Of a stretch of DNA of 64,000 nucleotides, positions 57,053 to 64,000 are shown piece by piece (position 1 is the stretch's first letter; each line of letters opens with the position of its first letter). The notes beneath the pieces are model-generated. The model worked only from the letters and a program-made list of their open reading frames with translations, did not search any database and had not been told where the DNA came from. The stretch comes from Lunularia cruciata (lineage: Eukaryota > Streptophyta > Marchantiopsida > Lunulariales > Lunulariaceae): NCBI GenBank assembly GCA_948567375.1, contig OX419760.1, positions 44,888,001 through 44,952,000 of the forward strand. Direction: 5' to 3'. The position numbers and the translations under genes are program-made.

Positions 57053-58180
57053 GTCCAACATGCAAACCCAAGTCAAGTAAACTTCTCCTTTCCCTCAATC
57101 TCTTGCTTTCAAAGGTTAATGGACATAAACTTGCCTTATGTCTCTTCTCTCCACGTAAAAAGTACTAAAACTCACTTTTTCCTCCAAGTGGTGTATGTTT
57201 TTGGATCTTCTCAACACTCTTCAAATTCTATTCTAAATTATCTTTTCCTCAAATCCACCCCTACAATCACCTCAAACCCTTGGAGAACCTTTCATAGCCT
57301 CAACTTCCACTTTTGTGACCCTCCATATTCCCAAGATGAGTCTAAACACTCAAACATGCTTTTGGTTGTTCTCACACTCCTCATGCATGAGATCTCAACT
57401 CTCCAAAATTGACCCCTCCTCACAATGTCACTTAATGCTCTCAATTGGTGTCTTAATCCTTTAAAATTTTTATACTTGATTAAAACCCAAGGGCATCTTC
57501 CCCTACAAAATTTTAGATCTTTCCAATGAGCGATTTGGCATATACATCTTTCTATTTAGCACACTTATTCAAATTTAGTCTAAAAACCACCCCCCTTATT
57601 TTAAAAACTCATAACTTTTTGCATAGTAAAAATCTCTCTCTAATTCTTGAGCCAAATGGTATAATAATATGCACTTAATTTTCTTGAAAAGTTTTAAAAA
57701 AATTCATTGAAAATTGAAGAAATGGCAAAGTCGAGACAAATTTCCAAAGAGCATGCGGTCTTTGGAGCAATTTACCCTATGAAATTTCAAAAATTCTAGC
57801 TCTGTGTGTGTACTAGCTCTTGCAATAATTTCAAGTGTGCTAATTGAAAGATAACTTAAGCTATCATGGGTAGAAATCTCAAGTCTAGATCTCAAACTTG
57901 ATATTTTGTCCAAAATCACCATAATACCCAAAATCTACAATCCATCTCACACAATCTCTCCAAATCCTCTCATGTGTACAAGATGTACACTATCACCTCA
58001 AAGACATAATAATTAACTATAGGGTACAAAAATGGGTCTTTGTTCTCTAACATAAGTTCAAATCTCTCCTTGCCTAATCCTCTCTTCAAGTGAGCTCTCA
58101 TAGCCTCATTTTGTCTAATATAAAATTGTACGTAGAACATTATCTTGCCTTCTAGAGAGGTCTTGACAATGGAATCAAAA
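57053..58180. other. Leader-like sequence, possibly family 5
   Basis: No identifiable gene. A minus-strand ORF ending at 57970 (FDSIVKTSLEGKIMFYVQFY and onward) is open for about 70 codons, but I do not recognise it. Confidence 0.35.
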
Positions 58181-58755
58181 TGTGAACCGGCTTGTCTCTC
58201 ACTTAGAATGAAACTCTGATGGCTATTATGGTGATGCACCATGGACTAAGAAGGCAAGGAACCCCAACTCCATCATACTCTTCCAAGGCTAACACTCCAA
58301 GATTCAAACCATTGCTCATTAGAGGACTCAATGAGAGAGAGACATTTGCAAATGAAAGGATGATGAGTACCTCCTCACCCCTAGTTTATATACTTGTAAA
58401 ATAGTTACACACCAAAGTTGCTAATTAATGGAGTAACTCAAGCTATTAGGCTAAAAGTCAAAAAATGTGAAAAAACTTAAGGAATAACTATGCTCATGGG
58501 AATATTCTCCTAAGCATGTGGTCTTATCTTGACCCAACCACTAAGTCAAGAATTCTTTCACATGGGCTATCCTTGGATTATAGAAGAATCCAAAACAAAA
58601 GGGCTTGTGGGTCCAAGAGTTTTCAATTCTTTTTTCAAATCCAAACACCTAGGAATAATACCAAGTCAACACACTAGAATCCAAAATAGTGGTGCTTATC
58701 TTTTTCACTTTCTCTAAAGTAAGGTCCTCTCTATCTTTAGCTAATCATGATTAAT
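58181..58755 (+). repeat. Family-4 LTR, truncated at its 3' end
   Basis: TGTGAACCGGCTTG to CTAATCATGATTAAT; the last 115 bp or so of the LTR are missing where family 3 begins. Confidence 0.8.
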
Positions 58756-60589
58756 CTTTTTGTTGGTTGTGATGCACCAAAGGTTTCATGTTCATTGCCA
58801 TGAGTGCACTCTATGTTGCGGTGATGCGCACCACAAGTCCAACAAGCAACACCACCACTCATAGGCTACTATTGATCCAAAAATGAAGATAAGGGTCTAG
58901 TTGCACTAGGATTTCCACTTACTTCATAAGATTTAGGTTTTCCACTTAATTCATAAGATCTAGGTTTTCCACTCTACCCTTGAAAGCCAACATGATATGA
59001 TGCACTTTGCTACACTCTAAAAGAAGTAATAATTGTGGATACAATTTTCTTACCAAATCTGAATATCACCACTCTCTCCTCCATCATGTTCAGTTCAATA
59101 TCCTTAGCCAAACTAAAGACCATTGCTAAAGTAGGTGAAGTAGCTTGTAATAATGTAGCATCATGTACTCTATTTTACAATTCCTTTTCCAAGGTCCCAT
59201 ACTAAAATTGGACTGCTTGGACCTAAGTAACTCCCTAAGTGAAACTGATCAGCCATCTCATGCAAGTGTATGCCTTGCACAAGCTCACTCTAGCCTTTTA
59301 ATGGAACTCATGCAAGCTCCTTAGCTTGTCAATCCGCACTCCTTGGTCGTTCTACCTCAAATACTAGAAGAACTCCACCATGGAGTTAAACTTTGTTACT
59401 GCACCACCTCTTATAGCAATATCTTCACTCGTAGTAGCACCATCTCCAATTAGCACATCTTTATTGGATACATCAATGCTACTAGAGCTAGAACTCATAG
59501 ATATTACAAATCTACCCCTAGCAATTGAGCCTAAAGTGATTGAGATGTAATGTAGAGACCAATACTATCTTTATAGCTCAATCTCCTCCAAATAAGCTCT
59601 CTTGAACTCATGGTAGTCATCCATTGGTGGACCTTCCAAGTGTTGAAATAATCTCTTCTATGTCATGAAGAGTGTGAACAAAGTGGGGTTGCACTACTAT
59701 AAATTGCACCAACTATCAAACTCTTGGATGAATTCATCCAACCCAATAGTACCCACTATACCAAAGTAGTGCTTGGAGCCTTTGGAGGGATGTCTGCACT
59801 TGGGATGTTTGCACTATTGTCTATCTCCCAAAACAATAGTGCAGACATCCTAAGTGCACTCTCAATTGAATCAACTCTTATATTAAACTCCAAGTCAAAG
59901 TCAATCTTCTCTCTCTCTAGGACCTAAGATACAAGATGATATCGAGTGCCACTTTATGTAAACCCACTATGTATTGTAACAATATCTCCTCTAGAATCTC
60001 AAAAGAATTCCATGGTGACAATATAGCTCAACCCGTAACTATAACCACCACAAGTACCCCACCAAGGATCACCACCAAGTATTAACACCAAGTGCCATCA
60101 CCAAGTGCCACCACCAATTGAACATACTTACTAATGTAGCTCTACATATGAAAATTACATTAGAGAAAAGAACATCATGTAACCTACCATCAAAATACGC
60201 ACTTTCATAATGTGCAAATCATCATTGTTTTCCTCACCAAAGAGAAACATAGGTAGTCTAACTAGTCATCACTCTAGCCTCACTACCAAGAGCCCACTAG
60301 CACAACAATGTGCTAAATTCAAGGTACCTCATACAAAAATGGTGCACAAATATGAAGTATAGAATGGAGGAAGTCCACCCACAAGAAATCTAAATAAAAA
60401 CCCTCTATCTCATAAATCAACACCAGATTGACTCTACCATTATTTGGCATTTGACATTACAAGAGTGTTTATCTACTCCTAAGCTACATGATCACCAAGG
60501 ATGAGATCTAATTACCTCTCCTAGCCAAAGCTACGTGTGTATAAATGTCAATTGATCATTCACTAGGATAACAAGTGAGGTGAGACTAG

Positions 60590-60640
60590 TTTGCTAAGGT
60601 ACCAATCTAATAACTAGAGATTTGGGGTTCAAACCTTGTT
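60590..60640 (+). other. tRNA-like block with B-box sequence inside family 3
   Basis: TTTGCTAAGGTACCAATCTA leads to GGGGTTCAAACC (GGTTCAAACC at 60626-60635 fits the RNA polymerase III B box). The corresponding place in the plus-strand family-3 copy (complement near 47890) reads GGGTTCAAAC. It could be a tRNA-derived SINE absorbed by the element, or chance. Confidence 0.3.
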
Positions 60641-60720
60641 GTGCACAATCTAGAATGGGTTGGCAAATCTTACCAAAAACTCATCTAAATGGCTAACATC
60701 ATGCCTTGAAGCCTCAAAAA

Positions 60721-61217
60721 GCCAAAAATTGTGGACCACTTCCACCAACTTGACCTCTAAATCTGGACAACCTCTGCCAATCTGACATACCTTTTCTACA
60801 ATTGGATGACCTTCAAATCCTCCACTAACTTTCAACTTGGACCTCTAAAAGCCAAAATTGTGGACCACTTCCACCAACTTGACCTCCAAATCTGGACAAC
60901 CTTTGCCAATCTGACATACCTCTTCTACGATTGGTTGACCCTCAAATCCTCCACTAACTTTCAACTTGGGCAAAAAAAAAAGCCAAAATTGTGTACCACT
61001 TCCACCAAATCTGGACAACCTCTGCCAATCTGACATACCTTTTCTACAATTGGTTGACCCTCAAATCCTCCACTAACTTTCAACTTGGGACTCAAAAAGC
61101 CAAAATTGTGGACCACTTCCACCAACTTGACCTCCAAATCTGGACAACCTTTGCTAATCTGACATACCTCTTCTACAATTGGTTGACCCTCAAATCCTCC
61201 ACTAACTTTCAACTTGG
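60721..61217 (+). repeat. Four-copy tandem repeat, about 117-131 bp
   Basis: Units start GCCAAAA(A)TTGTGGACCACTT at 60721, 60851, 60982 (GTGTACC here) and 61099. Each runs through TGACATACC and TTCAACTTGG. It lies within the family-3 LTR-like region; degenerate equivalents exist at 47340-47760. Confidence 0.9.
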
Positions 61218-62009
61218 GCCAAATTAAGAGGATGTGGATCTCTAAATCCCTAATTCAAGGGGATTGGTTCACAAATCCACCTCCAATTTTGCACTTCAAG
61301 CTTAATTTGCACCAAATCAACCTTGATTTCACCTCCTTGGGCTTGAACACCCATTGTCTCAAATTAACTCAATTATCAAAAATTTGGCCATCACTTTTGC
61401 ATATTTTCTGCACAATTGCCCAATCTACATCAACTCAAATAGAGCTTCTGCACACAATCACTCTCAAGGAAATCTGAGACCACAATCAAATGTACCAACA
61501 ATCAGCTAGGCTTGGAGATACTATTGACACCTTTAATTCTTGCACCCAATTTCCTTCTAACTCTCACTTCTTTGATGTAATCAATTCATTCTTCCACATG
61601 AATCACACTCAAACCAAATCTATATTTGATTATTCACTCAACAATCTATCAACAATTGAGCACTAATTATAGTCAAGCCCCATCCACTTTAGCTAAGAGA
61701 CTCCAAATCATTCTCATCAACCTTTATCCACCATAGCCAAAAACTCAAAGGCTAAACATCAAAGAAGTGAGCTCTTTGGAGCTTCACTTTGAAAGTATAC
61801 CCCTTGCTTGACCTAGATCTCCAATCCTAATGGTGCTACTGATGGCACATTTGATGTGAATGGTGCAAGTAATGGTGGGTCGTACCATATGATCAACAAC
61901 CCCAATATGAATCCAACCACCATCAAGTAATCCATGAGCAACTACCAAAATAACTATGATTGGCAACACTACTACTCCAACATCCAAGTAAACTAGCTTT
62001 GGTATTACA

Positions 62010-62549
62010 AATGTTGTGACAACATAGTTGATTATATGCTTCTCCTTGTTCTCAACGTATGACATGTTTACATTGGGAGTTGACCTAGCTCCAATGTTTG
62101 TGTTAGCTGCCACACTTTGTGAGAGTAAGGATGATGTGGTTCCTACTTCTAGAGCAAAGGTGGTTGATAGTGAGCAAAAGATAACTAACTTGGTTGAGGA
62201 GCATGAGATTTTTTCAACAACCATTGGTTTATAACAAGCAAAAGTAGCTAGGTTAGAGGAATTACCAACTAGACCTACCTTTGACTGAGCTCAATTCACA
62301 CTTGGAATTGTCCTTTTGGACAACCAAAGTGGGATTTTTCATTTGGTGGGACCTTAAGGGAAGATCTATACACCACATATAGTCTTATTAGACTTTGTGC
62401 ATAGCTTTTTATATTAGAGAAGGCTACAATTGTTTGTCTTGAGTTATAGACGACATCTAGAGAGGTGCCTATTTTAAATCCAAATATCCTTGGTGGTTCT
62501 ACATAGTACATCATATGTGGAGAGCTCATTGTCCAAATTAAGCTCGATC
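62010..62549. other. Retroelement debris, no gene
   Basis: Short ORFs only. The plus-strand ORF 62028-62234 (TLGVDLAPMFVLAATLCESK and onward) has no recognised domain. Confidence 0.35.
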
Positions 62550-63070
62550 ATTTGATCGATAGCTCTATGGTGAGAACTTAGGCCATTTATGATAGTAGCA
62601 AAGTCATATGATGTGCTAGTTGGTACAACAATGTTATACCCCATGAGTTTCAATATTGACTATCGAGAGGAGATAGCTTCTTATAGGCCAGGTTGGAAAT
62701 CAAGTGAAAGATGGGTATGTTGCACATTGGTGTGCTATAGTAGTGGTAGTCTTGGCTTGCTACAATCAAGACCATGGCATCAATTTCAGCTTTCAATGGT
62801 TTTGTTGCTTGGCTTGGTGACTTATTAGAAGAGAATGCTAATGTGGAGGATACTCCAATACAAGGAGAGATCATTTAGATTTGGACAAGTAGGATTGTTC
62901 CATCCACCTTGGATGTTCCATTGCAGAGTTTTAAGGTGACATTGCAATAACATGCAGATCAGTTGATGCAACAAGCTTGGAGTAGAGCCTTTGTACCACC
63001 AAGAGATTAATGTGAGGATGAGCCTCTAGAGAAATATTACCTTGACACCTTTGGATACCACACTCATAGC
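62550..63070 (+). pseudogene. Decayed polyprotein-like tract
   Basis: Successive frames read FMIVAKSYDVLVGTTMLYPM, IDYREEIASYRPGWKSSER, then ISAFNGFVAWLGDLLEENA and YYLDTFGYHTHSLEISSRE. The residues look like coding sequence broken by frameshifts. I associate such text from memory with plant retroelement ORFs but cannot name the domain. Confidence 0.4.
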
Positions 63071-63151
63071 TTGGAAATATCTAGTAGAGAGAGTATGTTT
63101 ATTAGAGTTGTTTGGTGGGATTAACACTTGACTAGATATGGTACTATAGGC

Positions 63152-63154
<3 letters not shown>

Positions 63155-63215
<61 letters not shown>
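63155..63215. repeat. (TA)n microsatellite, 61 bp
   Basis: Uninterrupted TA dinucleotides. Confidence 0.98.
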
Positions 63216-63218
<3 letters not shown>

Positions 63219-63593
63219 CAAAGGTACTTGTATATAGAGAGACATGAGACTACTAGGGAAGTCTCTCTACATCATACGCCACATTTGGCCTATTGGTATC
63301 CTAAGTTATTATTGATGTTAATAGTCAAGGGATACTAGAAGACCCTATCCATTGACATTTCCTTACTAGGGATGCAAGATATGGAGAGAAATGGTCCTAT
63401 TTATTTGGTGATTTTTGGATGGCCATATCAAGGACATACTCATGATAACCAATGGCAAGGTCTATAAGATCCTTGTTTTGGGAGATGTTATGTATACTAC
63501 AATTCTCTAGATTCATTAGCCTATTTTTCCAACCCACATTTTAGAGAATGTTCCTTTGATGGGTGATTCTTATATATGGGTGAGGGCAAGTAC

Positions 63594-64000
63594 TATAACA
63601 CTCATTTGTGCATGTGTATGGTATTGTGATACTTAGCTTGGTATTACAAGTACTTGAGAGATATTATTTATATAGAGATAAAGGATGGTTCTACATTAGT
63701 CATGATTAGCTAAAGTTAGTAGTAGCTAAGATAGAGGGGACCTTACTTTAGAGGAAGTGGAAAAGATGAGCACCACTATTTTGGATTCTAGTGTGTTGAC
63801 TTGGTATTATTCCTAGGTGTTTGGCTTTGAGGAAAGAGTTGAGAACTCTTGGGCCCGCAATCCTTTTTGTTTTGATTCTTCTATAGTCCAAGGATAGCCC
63901 ATGTGAAGGAATCTTTGACTTAGTGGTTGGGTCAAGATAAGATCACATGCTAGTGGAATATGCCCATGTGAATGGGTATTCTTTTCTACTTTTTAACTTG
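63594..64000 (-). repeat. Family-4 LTR, inverted, cut by window end
   Basis: On the minus strand its 3' end is ...GAGTGTTATA at 63594; the sequence runs through the same blocks as 7445-8136 in reverse. No primer-binding site adjoins 63594. Confidence 0.85.

Larger units (their letters stand above)
53511..58180 (-). mobile_element. Family-5 gypsy element, gag to partial RT (minus strand)
   Basis: In minus-strand order: gag, zinc knuckle, protease and the RT start, which ends at the family-2 insertion. A family-4 LTR interrupts the leader side at 56349-57052. Extents of the 5' part (57053-58180) are uncertain. Confidence 0.7.
58756..62009 (-). mobile_element. Family-3 retroelement, minus-strand copy
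   Basis: Starts on the minus strand at an LTR-like TGTAATACCAAAGCTAGTTT (62009). It includes a repeat tract, a tRNA-like block, and gag remnants ending in a zinc-knuckle-like CWTCGAHHRNIEC at 58805-58848, which is one residue short of the CCHC consensus. It matches 46645-49100 in inverse orientation. LTR boundaries are not fully resolved. Confidence 0.6.

Overview
The window is nuclear DNA from a land plant. It holds a spliced chloroplast-targeted lumazine synthase gene with GT-AG introns, LTR retrotransposons whose primer-binding sites match initiator tRNA-Met, a fragment of plastid atpA, and PIF/Harbinger and hAT transposons with plant-type proteins. Species is not readable from the sequence. 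Some decayed polyprotein segments (about 45.4-45.9 kb and 62.5-63.1 kb) remind me of elements of non-flowering plants, but that is recall, not evidence. No tRNA, rRNA, CRISPR or bacterial-type features were seen.

Only one host gene looks intact: 6,7-dimethyl-8-ribityllumazine synthase (riboflavin pathway), 7 exons on the minus strand at 32502-34251. Almost everything else is nested mobile DNA. From the left: two decayed copies of a chromodomain Ty3/gypsy family (family 1) at 1-5192 (copy A) and 5193-12697 (copy C), the second interrupted by one family-2 and two family-4 solo LTRs; a decayed unknown ORF near 13.3-14.1 kb; a plastid atpA fragment near 15.1 kb; and a large PIF/Harbinger element at 16117-31138 with a Myb/SANT-like ORF1 (+) and a DDE transposase (-). 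The transposase gene is split by a young family-1 element (copy B) at 23382-29031 with 423-bp LTRs (four differences) and a TCACC target duplication. A further nested element with GC-rich subterminal repeats sits at about 18.2-22.9 kb.

Right of lumazine synthase come a decayed hAT element with terminal inverted repeats (35403-38033); a family-2 solo LTR split by a roughly 4.7-kb imperfect palindrome (38.6-43.35 kb); and a mosaic of old gypsy families (family 2 pol, family 3 in opposite orientations, family 5 gag-pol, family 4 LTRs) to the window end.

The most interesting material is family 1. Its LTRs carry dense arrays of perfect heat-shock-element-like GAA/TTC repeats upstream of the TATA box. 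The gag/pro junction of copy B has the layout of a -1 ribosomal frameshift signal (GGGAAAC, 7-nt spacer, 9-bp stem, possible pseudoknot). All three copies have lysine at the integrase catalytic glutamate and a shared TGA in gag, although copy B inserted recently, which suggests mobilisation in trans. A leader ORF upstream of gag is conserved between families 1 and 2 and has a weak B3-like pattern.
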